Assembly: GCA_001931905.2 (NCBI GenBank) | Contig: MSJI02000146.1 | Location: forward strand, 1-46,916 | Reading direction: 5' to 3' | DNA: 46,916 nucleotides | Source: Cladosporium sp. IMV 00045 | Lineage: Eukaryota; Ascomycota; Dothideomycetes; Cladosporiales; Cladosporiaceae | Shown: positions 20,820 through 31,250 of the stretch, one piece after another | How the letters are laid out: each line of letters starts with the position of its first letter | Numbering within the stretch: position 1 is the stretch's first letter | Made by a program: the position numbers and the translations under genes | The notes under the pieces: model-generated | Seen by the model: the letters and a program-made list of their open reading frames with translations, nothing else | Databases searched by the model: none | What the model was told of the DNA's origin: nothing

Positions 20820-21590
20820 ATGGGACGCGAAATCCAGAAAAAGAAAAACCGCTCCGGCGTGCCCAAAATCCGACAAAAGCCCAAATCCAAAAAGCGCGTG
20901 CTCAACAACCCCGTCATCGCCGCCAACTGGGACAAATCGCAGACCCTCACGCAAAACTACAAGCGCCTCGGCCTCGCGGCCAAACTGAACAAGCACACCG
21001 GCGGCGTGGAGAGGCGGGCAGACGACGTCGAGCAGCTTGAAGCCGGACGAGCTGGAAGACCCGGTCGTGGCAGGAACGAGGATCCGCTGAGCATTGCGGG
21101 CCACCGTGCGGCGCAGCAGCAGCTCGGTTTGAGCGAGGCGAAGATCGAGCGCGACCCTGAGACGGGTGCGATTCTGCGCATTATCGATGCACCCAAATCC
21201 AAGCCTAATCCGCTCAACGACCCTTTGAACGACCTCGATTCCAGCGACGACGAGGAGCAACAGCAGCGCGGCTGGGCGCGCACGGGCAACCAGCACGGCA
21301 ACATCGAGGAAGGCGAATTCGAGGGTTTCGGCGACGAAGAGGACGAAGAGCGCAAGACGGACGTGGTGCGGGAGCTGGAGGCTCAGGCAAGCCGGCCGGC
21401 GAAGAAGTACAAGCGCAAGCAGACGGAGAACGAGGTCGCTTTCATCGAGGAGTTGGTCCGGAAATACGGTGACGACTATGGCAAGATGGCGCGCGACATG
21501 AAGATCAATTATATGCAGAGGAGCGAGGGAGATCTCAAGAAGAGGATCAAGAAGTGGAGAGAGGCTGGTGGGAGTATTGAGGGAGAGTGA
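20820..21590 (+). CDS. nop16: Ribosome biogenesis protein Nop16, copy 2
   Basis: A single exon of 256 aa from ATG 20820 (AAAACC-ATGGG). The protein is identical to that of 10789-11559. All DNA differences I see are silent, and they fall throughout the gene. It has the basic N-terminus, acidic middle and C-terminal KYGDDYGKMARDMKINYM motif. It is divergent from the ZIP gene. Confidence 0.95.
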   Translation: MGREIQKKKNRSGVPKIRQKPKSKKRVLNNPVIAANWDKSQTLTQNYKRLGLAAKLNKHTGGVERRADDVEQLEAGRAGRPGRGRNEDPLSIAGHRAAQQQLGLSEAKIERDPETGAILRIIDAPKSKPNPLNDPLNDLDSSDDEEQQQRGWARTGNQHGNIEEGEFEGFGDEEDEERKTDVVRELEAQASRPAKKYKRKQTENEVAFIEELVRKYGDDYGKMARDMKINYMQRSEGDLKKRIKKWREAGGSIEGE

Positions 21591-22098
21591 AAGCGTCGAA
21601 GAGAGACATTTTTCAATGCCAGTTCTGTATTCTCAAGGGCAACTAAAGGGGCGGAAGATTTGGATGCTACGGATTGCAGTAGCCTGCAGCCGACATTGGA
21701 TTGTCTGGCCCAATGGGGACGGCCATCAAGGTCGCAGACCTCTGCTCCAGGCCACACCACTCAGCGTCGCGGCCAACAGCAACAACGTGCGAATGCCGCT
21801 TCGAATAATCGAACGTGCTACATGATAGACAGGGCGCATAGCTAGGCGAACCGGAAATTTTTGTGGAGACCATATGCATACATATAGACGGGGTCTTGTT
21901 GTTCAGATAGAAAAACCCGCCTCCAGCGGCGGATAGACAAAGACACTTGAAGTAGAATCTCATACCAAAAAACCCGCGATCAACCCAGCGCCAGCGCTTC
22001 TCATACCCTTTTCATCATCAGTAGTAAACGCAGTCAGTCTTCCCATGCCGACAAAGCAAGCCCAAGAAAACCCCCCCCAGAACGCCTTATCAAGTCAC
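21591..22098. other. Convergent 3' region between nop16 and gamma-tubulin, copy 2
   Basis: No gene is seen. Counterpart of 11560-12077, with many substitutions and indels. Confidence 0.6.
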
Positions 22099-23778
22099 TC
22101 ACCGTCCCGTAACACCATCCGTCCTCCCATCCGCGCCGCCCTCAACATCATCCCCACCACTCAAATAGCTCGCCTTCTCCGCCTCCTCATACTCCCCGAT
22201 CAAATCCATCACGACCTCCCTCGCGCTGTCGAACTCGCCCAGACCGTCGCGGAAGGGCTCCTCGCGCTTGTACTGCTCGAGGAAAGCGTTGCGCTTGCGC
22301 AGCCGGTCGTACTGGTTCACGATGCGCTTGAAGAGCGTGTTGATGCCCGTGTGGTTCGCGAGCATGAGGCCCGACACGCGGGGCGGTGGGCGCGAGCTGT
22401 ACGGTGGTTGGAGGAAGGGCGAGGTGCGCGTTAGGGCGACTTGGATGCTGGCGGGGCCCCAGGGGATGAAGGTCGCCAGTTGGCGTTCGCGGATGCGCAG
22501 GAGAGATTTGTGAACCTGGTGGTGGAGAGTTAGCATTCAGCTGGGAGTGTAGCGAATGCGAAGAGGGATACGTACGTCTGTGGGCTCTGCTTCACCCATG
22601 ATGATATTCAAGATGGAGATGTAGCAGCTGTTTTTGCTTGGGCTGGCAGACACCATGCGGTTCTTGGGTTGCAGCAGGCGGCGCATGACGTCCAGGACGG
22701 TGGTTTTGCGAACCATGCGCGCAGCTTCGACATTGTCGCCTGTGAATGGGGTATAGCTCGTCTGCAGGAAATGGCACTTTGGCGTTGGGATTAGACTTGC
22801 GACAATGCCGACAAGATCGTTGTGCATGTAGCCAGGATATCTGAGTGTGGTTGTGCTCGCGCACATGACTGTGCTGACAAGCTGGTTCGTTTGCTGAAAG
22901 GAAGGCTCCTGGACGTGAAGAGTGTCGGCGGCGATGCGGGAAAGGGCTCCATTGTCCAGAACGACGACGGAATCTGCGTTTTGTGTGAGACGCTTGAGAG
23001 CGAGGAGGGAGTTGTACGGCTGAACCACAACGTCGCCAGCATTCTGCGTGTCAGGGAACACGGAGTATGTCTGGATCAGCTTCTTGGGGAATCGGTCGTT
23101 CATCCTCTCCAGCAAGAAAGATCCAAGACCCGAACCCGTACCACCAGCGATCGAATGAAGCAGCATGAAACCCTAGGACTTTGTCAGCATTTCCGCCTTG
23201 AGCAAATCTTCCACACATCAGTCACCCACCTCCAAACTATCACTACCATCCGCCTCCCTATCAATCATATCCAGCACCTCATCCTGCACCGTCTCGCCCA
23301 TAGCATAACCCGCGGCCCAATTGTTTCCCGCGCCCGCTCCCTCTTTGTGCACGTAGAAGTTCTCCGGGTTGTAGATATTGCCGTAGGGGCCGTTCACGAT
23401 GCCATTGATGACCCTGGGCTCGAGGTCGAGCATGATCGCGCGCGGGACGTAGCGCGTGTCGTCGGACTGGTAGAAGAAGACATCTTTGCGGTCGCCGCCG
23501 GCGTGCGGGCCTTCGGCGGCGTAGGGGTGGAGGTTGCCGTTCTGGTCGATGCCGTGCTCGAGGCAGAGTTGTTGCCAGAATTGCGAGCCGACTGCGAAAA
23601 TTGTTCAGTGAGTGGTGCTGTTCTTCGGTCTGTTTGCGATGCGGTGAGGGTGGGATTTGGTTGGGAGAGATGTACCGCTGTTACCACATTGGCCGGCCTG
23701 GACGGTTATGATTTCGCTGTGTTGATTGTTAGTATATTTTCTTACAGCAAACACTTCATGTATCACTCACCGAGGCAT
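22099..23778 (-). CDS. tubG: Gamma-tubulin, complete copy
   Basis: Five exons on the minus strand: 23778-23771, 23716-23676, 23591-23230, 23172-22576 and 22515-22099, giving 474 aa. Exon 1 is only 8 nt (ATGCCTCG). Joined to exon 2 it gives [16 protein letters not shown], the invariant gamma-tubulin start with the nucleotide-binding GQCGNS loop. Exon 3 begins [15 protein letters not shown] and contains [20 protein letters not shown]. Exon 4 holds the GTP loop GGTGSGLGS. Exon 5 starts [20 protein letters not shown]. Introns have GTGAGT, GTACAT, GTGGGT and GTACGT donors and AG acceptors. The acidic tail ([19 protein letters not shown]) is longer than usual. It acts at the spindle pole body in microtubule nucleation. 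The gene is normally single copy in ascomycetes, so the second copy at 12078-13486 is notable. Confidence 0.96.
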
Positions 23779-24215
23779 ATTGCCCTCGTGTGCCGTTCAT
23801 GCGTCGTCTGCTCTTAGAAAGTCTCGTAGGAGGACGCGCTTGAAATGGGCAAGGACGCGATTGCCAGCGTGGGGTCGGATAGGGCGTGACATCAACAGCG
23901 AAGATGAGACAACATGAAGCAATTGGCGGACGTCTTTCTTCCTTTTCTTATAGGGCGAAAAGAGTTGTGCAATTCGTAAAGAAACATACATCTAGAAGAA
24001 ATTTGCAGCTGTAGTTGCAGACATACCGCGGCCATACAGTTCACACGAAATGATGTTTCTTTGCTGGCACTTTAGCAAGCTACTTTGTACATAGATGTAC
24101 ATTTAGACCTCTACATGGTGCCTAAGCAATGAGCCCGTTCTTTTCTATCTGTATCGCTTGTTTTGCTTAGATCGCAAATCGCATGAGCTCCGTCGTCTCA
24201 AATACCGCAACGCCT
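23779..24215. other. Gamma-tubulin promoter and pgc1-like 3' region
   Basis: No gene is seen. The stretch lies between the gamma-tubulin start and the end of the next minus-strand gene. Confidence 0.6.
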
Positions 24216-25487
24216 TCATCTTCTTCTCATCTTCTCGCTTATGCCCTTTTCATTTATCCCGACCTTCCTCCCATAGAAAACCAGCAATACTCTCACCCAA
24301 ACATACGACTTCATCGCAGCCCACATCGTACTCAGCGCGACCGGCACCCAAGGCTCGCTGTCCTCAACTTCATCGAAGTTCTCAGCCAAGTCGAGATATT
24401 TCTCCACCTCGTCCGTCACCACCCCGTCTAATCCCCTGCGAATGCACCACTTCATATTCTCCTCGCTGTTGATCGTCCACGAAAGCATTTTCCGATGATA
24501 GACCTGCTGCGCGTCGTGCAGGAAGCTCTTCCCGCCCGGCATGAGGAGGGCGTAGAACATCATGTTGAAACCGACGTTGTCCACTTTGAAAAACTGCCGT
24601 GCGTAAGTGGTGCTGAAGGCGATGTGCATCATGGGGAAGCCGGGGAGGTGTTCTTGCGCTGGTGGGAGGTATTTCGCAGCCCAGAGTCCGAGCACCATGC
24701 GCTGTTTCCAAGGCGCGGAAGGCTGTGAGGGCGTTGGTGAGAGCGTGGACGCGATGAGTCGCATGATTTTGTCTGCGTCGTTGTCCAGCTTGATGTCCAA
24801 GAATACCCATATGTCTTCCCGCCCTTCTTCTGCTAAGAATTCTAGTAGATCCGCAAGTCGAGGTATGCGCTCATGCGGCTCCTGGATCGTTCGAAGGTCT
24901 TTGATCTCGTCCCAGTTCTTGTCTATGATCTTCTCGTCTCGGCCAAAGCATCGCTTCAAATTCCCGTCGTGGCTCAGCACCACCACCTCGTCTTTAGTAA
25001 TGTGTAGGTCCGTTTCTAGGGCGTGCGCACCAGCGGCGATGGCTGCGCTGAATGCCTTCATGGTGTTCTCCGGGTACTTGGCTTTGTAGCCTCTGTGAGC
25101 AATACATTGCGGTCGTTTGCGCTTAGAGGTAGAGGTATATTGCTGAATGAAGCCTAGTTTCGCGCAAACTGGACTGCTCGAGAGCTCTGCTGGTGAAGCG
25201 ATCTGTTTGGCGCCAGGTTGGAGTAGCATAGGCGGGGCGGCGACAGGTGAGGGCAGATGCGCCAGTAACGGGTCGTCTTCTTGAGGCGAGGAAGTCATGG
25301 CTGGATTATGGTTGACTGAAGGCTTTTCGGTGAGCGACCGACTGCTGTGGGAGTGAAAGGCAACGCAATGAGTTTGTGGGAAGACAAATCTAATGGTTCT
25401 CGGGGGGAATGGTCGCAAGGAGATCGGTGTAAGCGCTGGATGATTAGACGAGAGGGGGGTAATAAGACGTGAAAAGGAACGATTCAT
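24216..25487 (-). CDS. pgc1: Glycerophosphodiester phosphodiesterase domain protein, Pgc1-like
   Basis: A single exon of 423 aa if started at ATG 25487, or 360 aa from the in-frame ATG at 25298 (MTSSPQEDD). The GDPD core begins [14 protein letters not shown] (His131 in the long form), with [18 protein letters not shown] carrying the metal-binding Glu, Asp and second catalytic His, then FLDIKLDN, and [12 protein letters not shown] near the barrel end. The C-terminus has a hydrophobic segment ([20 protein letters not shown]) and a basic tail, as in yeast Pgc1, a phosphatidylglycerol phospholipase C that limits PG levels. The extra 63 N-terminal residues are rich in Arg, Ser and Pro and nearly free of acidic residues, resembling a mitochondrial presequence. 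Assignment to Pgc1 rather than another GDPD rests on [12 protein letters not shown] and the C-tail. Confidence 0.88.
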   Translation of the reverse strand: MNRSFSRLITPLSSNHPALTPISLRPFPPRTIRFVFPQTHCVAFHSHSSRSLTEKPSVNHNPAMTSSPQEDDPLLAHLPSPVAAPPMLLQPGAKQIASPAELSSSPVCAKLGFIQQYTSTSKRKRPQCIAHRGYKAKYPENTMKAFSAAIAAGAHALETDLHITKDEVVVLSHDGNLKRCFGRDEKIIDKNWDEIKDLRTIQEPHERIPRLADLLEFLAEEGREDIWVFLDIKLDNDADKIMRLIASTLSPTPSQPSAPWKQRMVLGLWAAKYLPPAQEHLPGFPMMHIAFSTTYARQFFKVDNVGFNMMFYALLMPGGKSFLHDAQQVYHRKMLSWTINSEENMKWCIRRGLDGVVTDEVEKYLDLAENFDEVEDSEPWVPVALSTMWAAMKSYVWVRVLLVFYGRKVGINEKGISEKMRRR

Positions 25488-26579
25488 GCTACACTACCTT
25501 GCGACGCGAGCGTTCACATATGCATAATAACTATGCTGACCGCCGTCCCGAGGTCCGCTATGTCCGCGCGAGTGCGTGGGAGAGTTAGGCACGCTATGAT
25601 GGAATGAAGTGATATCGGAGGTAAAGGTAGGGCAGAAGGGTAAATTGCGAGGTCCGCATGATCGCCATGCATTGCCGGCCATCTCCCTGTGTCTGCCACG
25701 CTCACTAGGCCGTGCAGATATTGGTAAATGAGCCCACCACGTGCTCGCCATGCTCGCTTCTTCGAGCCTGTGAGGGACAAGTGGATTGGTGTGTATTGCC
25801 TGTATATGAACGAACCAGGTCCGATGATGCCTCTGGCATAGGTGGCGTTGTGGATTTGACTTTCCAAGGGTCGTCGTTCGTGCTGTTTGCGGGGCCGCAG
25901 GGCGACGACATCAGCCATCTATTCAAATAGCGCCGCCATCATCTCATCGTGCTCATCTCCCTGCCGCGAGGCTTGGTCAAGCTTGGCTCTAGCGCTATTC
26001 CTCTGTTTGGTAAATTTGGTCGATGGCGCGGAAGAGCGACTTGCCGGTGACGAACAAGGATTAAGCGTTTTCTCTTTCGCTTTGGTGGCGCCGTACCAAC
26101 AGCACACCGCTCTGCTGGTTCCTATTGTCAAGATCCGTCAAGTCGGATCCTGGGTACGAGGCTTTCAGTCGATCTAGGTACGCCTCTTATATTTAGCGTG
26201 AAAGCTGTGACTTGGGTTTTGTTCATCTCTGTAGGTTGGAAGTGGCAGACTGTCAGCTGCAGAAGGCGTCTTAGGATTGCCCACCCGTGACCGCACGGCA
26301 ATATCAGGTGAAACCCGACGGAGAGGACTAAAGATTGGTCTTCGCTCGAAATTTGTGTAGGCCAGTGTCTGGAAATATGCTTCGAGGATAGAGACGCCAG
26401 ATCTTGTACATCAAGCCGTGAGGCTTCAGAATTGGGCAAGATGCAACAGCTTCCTCACAGCTCCCTGCATTCCTGACGCGCCCCACGCTTTAGCGAGAGC
26501 CTCGCGCTCCATAAGGTACTACTATGCATGCTTCGAACCTCACCACTTGCAATCTTACACCCAAGACGAAATTGTCAGC
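25488..26579. other. Divergent intergenic region (pgc1-like and Dicer-like)
   Basis: About 1.1 kb with no convincing gene. A minus-strand frame at 25919-26131, ending in a helix-like KLDQASRQGDEHDEMMAALF stretch, and a minus-strand frame at 25514-25918 are open, but lack clear starts, splice partners or a recognisable family. The region should contain both promoters. Confidence 0.5.
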
Positions 26580-29500
26580 ATGGCGGCCTTCGATACGGAC
26601 GGTGATCACCACCATGTGAGATTGCGTTCATATCAGTCGGAGATGCTCGAGGAAAGCTTGAAGAGAAATGTCATCGTGGCCATGGATACAGGGAGTGGCA
26701 AGACTCATGTTGCGATTGCTCGTATCCAAGCTGAATTAGAACGCTCTGCACCTGGCAAGGTAGGTATCACGTTCCGCGGAAAGTATCAAACCACCCAATG
26801 TTAACGTAGTCTGCAAAGCTGGTATGGTTCATGACCCCAACACAGCCTCTCAGCGAACAACAATGTCGGGTCCTCCAGGAACATCTTCCATCTTACCATA
26901 TTCGCATCCTCACGGGTTCCGACGACGTCGACAAATGGAGTGATCAAAGTCTTTGGGACGCTTTCCTCGCAGGGGTTCACGTCGTCGTAGGGACGCCGGC
27001 AGTCCTTGCAGATGCTTTGACACACACCTTTGTCCGGATGTCTCAACTCTCGCTTCTGGTCTTCGATGAGGCCCATCGCACCACCAAAAAGCATCCAATG
27101 AACAACATCATGCGCAACTTCTACTACCCAGCCAAGCAGAAAGGGGAACAGGTCCCCCATATCCTCGGTCTTTCTGCGAGTCCAGTAATGAAGAACAACG
27201 CAAGCGAGAGCGGGCTCCAAGCTATCGAGTCCAATCTCGATGCAACTACAATCACTCCCAAACGTTTTCGAGATGACCTGGAGATTCATGTTCATCAACC
27301 TACGCTTAGCCATGTCATCTATGGCGATGCATTGCCCATTGACAGCTCTCCAGCTTTCCATGCTTTGGCGACTGAAATCCAAACATATGACCTTGGTCAA
27401 GATCCTTACGTTGTGAGCCTCCAGAAGCAGGATGACATACGGGCGCAGCGCCGATTGACGAAAGTATGGATCAAACGCAAGACATACTGCACGGAGCAGC
27501 TGGATGGACTGCTGAACCGAGCGCGCCATATCAGAGAGCAGCTCGGAAGCGCAATGACCGAATGGTACATCTGTACATGTGCGCGTCGCTTTCTTGAGAG
27601 CAAGGATCATGATCTCTCACTCATGGATGATCTCGAAACCACAGAACAAGAGCATATGACCACTATCATGACCAGAATACTCTCTGGGAGTGAAGATTCC
27701 AACGCAGCCGCACCCATTGATACCGAACGCATCTCGGACAAAGCCAAAGCACTCTTGGATGTTCTTGCGGAGAATGCAGTGTCCGATGCTCGAACCATAG
27801 TATTCGTAGAGCAGCGAGCGATGGTTGTTGCGCTTGCATACCTATTGCGCTCAATATTGCCCGCTTCCACGTCCTACGACGTTGGGACATTCGTTGGCAC
27901 TTCCAGTTTTGCCAACCGGAAAGCATCGTTGAGTAATCTTGTCGACCACAAAACTCCAGATCAGGATCTACAGGACTTTCGAAGTGGCGCGAAGAACCTC
28001 ATAATAGCCACCACCGTGCTTGAAGAGGGACTCGACGTGCCAGCATGCAACTGCGTGATCTGCTTCGACCTTCCCAAAGATTTGATCTCGTTCGTGCAAA
28101 GGCGAGGACGAGCACGCAAAGCCGACTCGCAGTACATGCTGTTCATCTCAGAAACCGATCTCAACACTGATCCCGCCAAATTTCCAAAGCTCGAAGAAGT
28201 GATGAAAGAAGCCTGTATGAAAGAAGATAGAGAGCCAAGCAGCGTCGCGGGCTCAGAGGTCGAAGACGGCACACATGACGATACAAGCAACATCAGATAC
28301 CAGTTGGCTTCTTCAGGAGCGCTTCTCACGATCGACGATGCAAAGAGTCACTTGAACCACTTTTGCGCGGTCAGCACCCGGCATGCAAGCCGCTACATCG
28401 ATCCGCGGCCAGAATACCAAACGAACGCAGAATTTACTGGCAAAGCCAAATGTTGGGGAGCTTCAGTGACGCTGCCATCATTTGTGCACATGAGCATCCG
28501 CACCGCACAAAGCTCTCTGCCTTGGAGTAGCGAATCAACAGCCATCAAGGAAGCCGCTTTCAATGCCTATGTCGCTCTGCACCAGGCTGGACTGGTCAAC
28601 GATAATCTGCTTCCCGTGGTCAAAGACTATGGGCGTGCACCGGGTCAAGTGCATATCAATCAACCCTCCTTGGTGCAAGTCGCTGCGCGAGAAAGCATGT
28701 GGGACGTATGCAGAAGCGTTTCTCACGAGGATCTCACTTGGCATGCATTTGAGATCACTCTGTTCCTGGGCGAACAAGTTATAGTAACACAAGAACTGCT
28801 GCTCCCGTTTCCTCTTACCGATCACCAGACTATCTGGCTTTACTGGAACGACAGGATCACCTACGAAGTCGTGGTTACACCCTCCCACGGCTCAGTTCTG
28901 AAGAAACAAGAGCAGTGGGAAGATACGTGTGGCTGGACATCGGCGGTACTGCGTTCAATTTTCGCACTGCAAACATCCAGTGAGCGAAACGACCTTGCAT
29001 TCTATCTCTCTCCTCCATCGGATCTTCTTGATCACAGTCAAGCAAATGAGTGCGCCGGCTCTGAAGACGCAAGCAAACGCCTTGCCAATATCAATGATTA
29101 TTCAAAAGCTGGCCTTGTTCGTGTCAACGGGCAAGAAAACCGAGCCTACATTTTACAAGATGTCGAGGAGCCACCAACAAACGACCAAGGCACTTCGGGC
29201 TCCGTGAAAGAATTGACAGTCACCCCCTTACCTAAGCGGAGAGATTTCCTGCACAAACCGGCCGTGAACGACAATATCAACGCTGCATACACCTCCACGC
29301 AATCGTTTCCGATGTCTCAATGCACAATCAATCGGGTGCCGGCGCCTTACTCTCTTCTAGCAGCCTTTCTCCCATCGATACTTCACCAATTGGATCTCAC
29401 GTCCATGGCACAAAAGCTAAATTCTTCTGCATTACACTTGAGCAATCCATCCCTCGTAGTCAAAGCTCTCTGCGCGCCCTCTGCGAGCGAACAGATCGGA

Positions 29501-30883
29501 GACTATAACCGGCTCGAGTATCTCGGCGACAGCATTCTCAAAGTCTGCACGGAACTTCAGCTCGTGGCACAATACCCGACATGGCCTGAAGCATATTTGA
29601 GCGCGGAAAAAGATCGAGTTGTTCGCAACGACAATCTGGCGAAAGCGGCACTAGACATTGGCTTGGATCGTTTCATTTCCACCCAATCTTTCACAGGACG
29701 CAAGTGGCAGCCCCCATCGCTGACAGGTCTATCATCCAAGATGGAGGGCGTGAAGAGGCAAATGTCGAGCAAGGTTCTTGCCGACGTCGTCGAGGCTTTG
29801 ATAGGAGCTGCGTTCGTCGATGGCGGCTTGAGCAAAGCCTACGAATGCATTCAGACCTTGCTCCCACGTGAGACATGGTGGGATGCTGATTTACAATTTG
29901 ATGAAATCCTGAAAGAGACGCTCGAAGGCCCTACTCCCGTCAACTTACCCTTACTGGAACAACTCGTCGGCCACACTTTCACCTTCCCATCCCTGCTCCT
30001 CGAAGCCATCACCCACGCCTCCTACCCACACACCAACCAAACGAGCTACGAGCGCCTAGAATTCCTCGGCGATGCCATCCTCGACCTCATCGTCACGCCC
30101 AAGCTGTACGCGCATCCGCGCGAACTCCGCCACTGGGATCTCCACCGCGTGCACGAAGCCCTCGTCAACGGCTCCTTCCTCGGCTTCTGCTGCATGAACA
30201 CAAGCACATCTGGCGAAGCTAGATACGACATCGTCAACGTCGGAGCGGAAAAAGCGCCACGACCCACCAAAGCAAAACGATACCACCTGCACGACTTCAT
30301 CCGCGCCAGTTCCCAGCTGGTATCGGGCAAGCAAGCCTCCCTCCGCCGCTTCGAAGAACTTCACACTCGCATCGCATCCTCGCTGCAAGAAAGCGACATC
30401 TACCCCTGGCCCGACCTCACCGCCCTGCAGCCGGAGAAATTCCTCTCCGACATCGTCGAAGCCGTCCTCGGAGCTCTGTACCTCGACACGCGTGGAGACC
30501 TCGCGATCTGCGAGGCGTTTTTGGAGGAACTGGGCGTGCTACCGATTTTGCGTGGAATTCTGGAGAGGGGAGTCGAGACTGCGTTTCCGAAGGAGAGGGT
30601 GGGGATTTTGGCGGATCGGTGTGAGGTTCTTTATGAGGTTGGACGGCCTGGGGAGGATGGCGAGGGTTGGGCTTGTGTGGTGAGAGTCGGCGAGAGGGAG
30701 GTTGTGAGGGTGGATGGGTGTGGGGGTCGGGAGGAGGCTGAGGTGAGGGCTGCGGATCGTGCTGCGGAGGTTTTGGTCAAGGAGCTTGAAAGGGATGGTG
30801 TGGGATGGCGGAAGAAGAGGAAATTGGGCATCAGAGGGAAGGGAGAGATGGAGGCGGTTGGGTTGATGGGCGAAGATGCATGA
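26580..30883 (+). CDS. dcl2: Dicer-like ribonuclease, Dcl2 type
   Basis: Two exons, 26580-26759 and 26819-30883, giving 1414 aa. The intron (26760-26818, GTAGGT...AAAG, branch TTAAC) joins ERSAPGK to LVWFMTPTQPL, the expected helicase motif Ia region. Order: DExD/H helicase with Walker A AMDTGSGKT (34-42) and VFDEAH (about 141-146); helicase C-domain (TTVLEEGLDVP near 456, FVQRRGRARKADS); Dicer dimerisation domain (about 560-650); RNase IIIa (YNRLEYLGDSILKV near 957 with ADVVEALIGAAFVDG near 1046); RNase IIIb (YERLEFLGDAILDL near 1136 with DIVEAVLGALYLD near 1271). All catalytic acidic residues are present in both RNase III domains. No clear PAZ domain is seen. It cuts double-stranded RNA to small RNAs in quelling and antiviral silencing. 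No Argonaute gene lies nearby. The protein appears intact. Confidence 0.95.
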
Positions 30884-31250
30884 TGACCCCAAAATGATGA
30901 GTGTACTATCTGTCCTGTTCGGTGGGTTTGGCATAGCTACCTGTATCAGACGGCCGCTTTTCTTTCTTGGTTCTGTGCGAGGCTTCTTTGGTCGATGCTC
31001 CAATATTGAAGAGCGTTACCAGTCAAGTGACTATTTAAATGCATGGCTTTCTTTACCGATTTATCATCGGGAAATTCGTTACAATTTTTAAGCCCGAGAG
31101 TTTTCTGTTGTCAGAATACAGTGTGAAATTCGTAACATTTACTATAATCGTCTATAATGTAGCCATTCGCAATGCCACTCCACCGGGAACAATGCTTTTT
31201 TTTTTTTCGCTCAAGAAACCCGCTCAAAACACACAAAATATCATCACTCT
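30884..31250. other. Convergent 3' region (Dicer-like and Old Yellow Enzyme)
   Basis: AT-richer spacer with a T-run near 31198-31208. No gene is seen. Probably 3' UTRs of the two converging genes. Confidence 0.6.

Larger units (their letters stand above)
13548..23503. repeat. Duplicated block, copy 2 (about 10 kb, direct)
   Basis: This is the counterpart of 3970-13486. Coding parts match closely, mostly with silent changes, while intergenic parts carry many substitutions and indels. The copy-2 genes continue past the matched limit, so gamma-tubulin is complete here. The left limit is where I can last see alignment, just after the N gap and G run. Confidence 0.95.
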
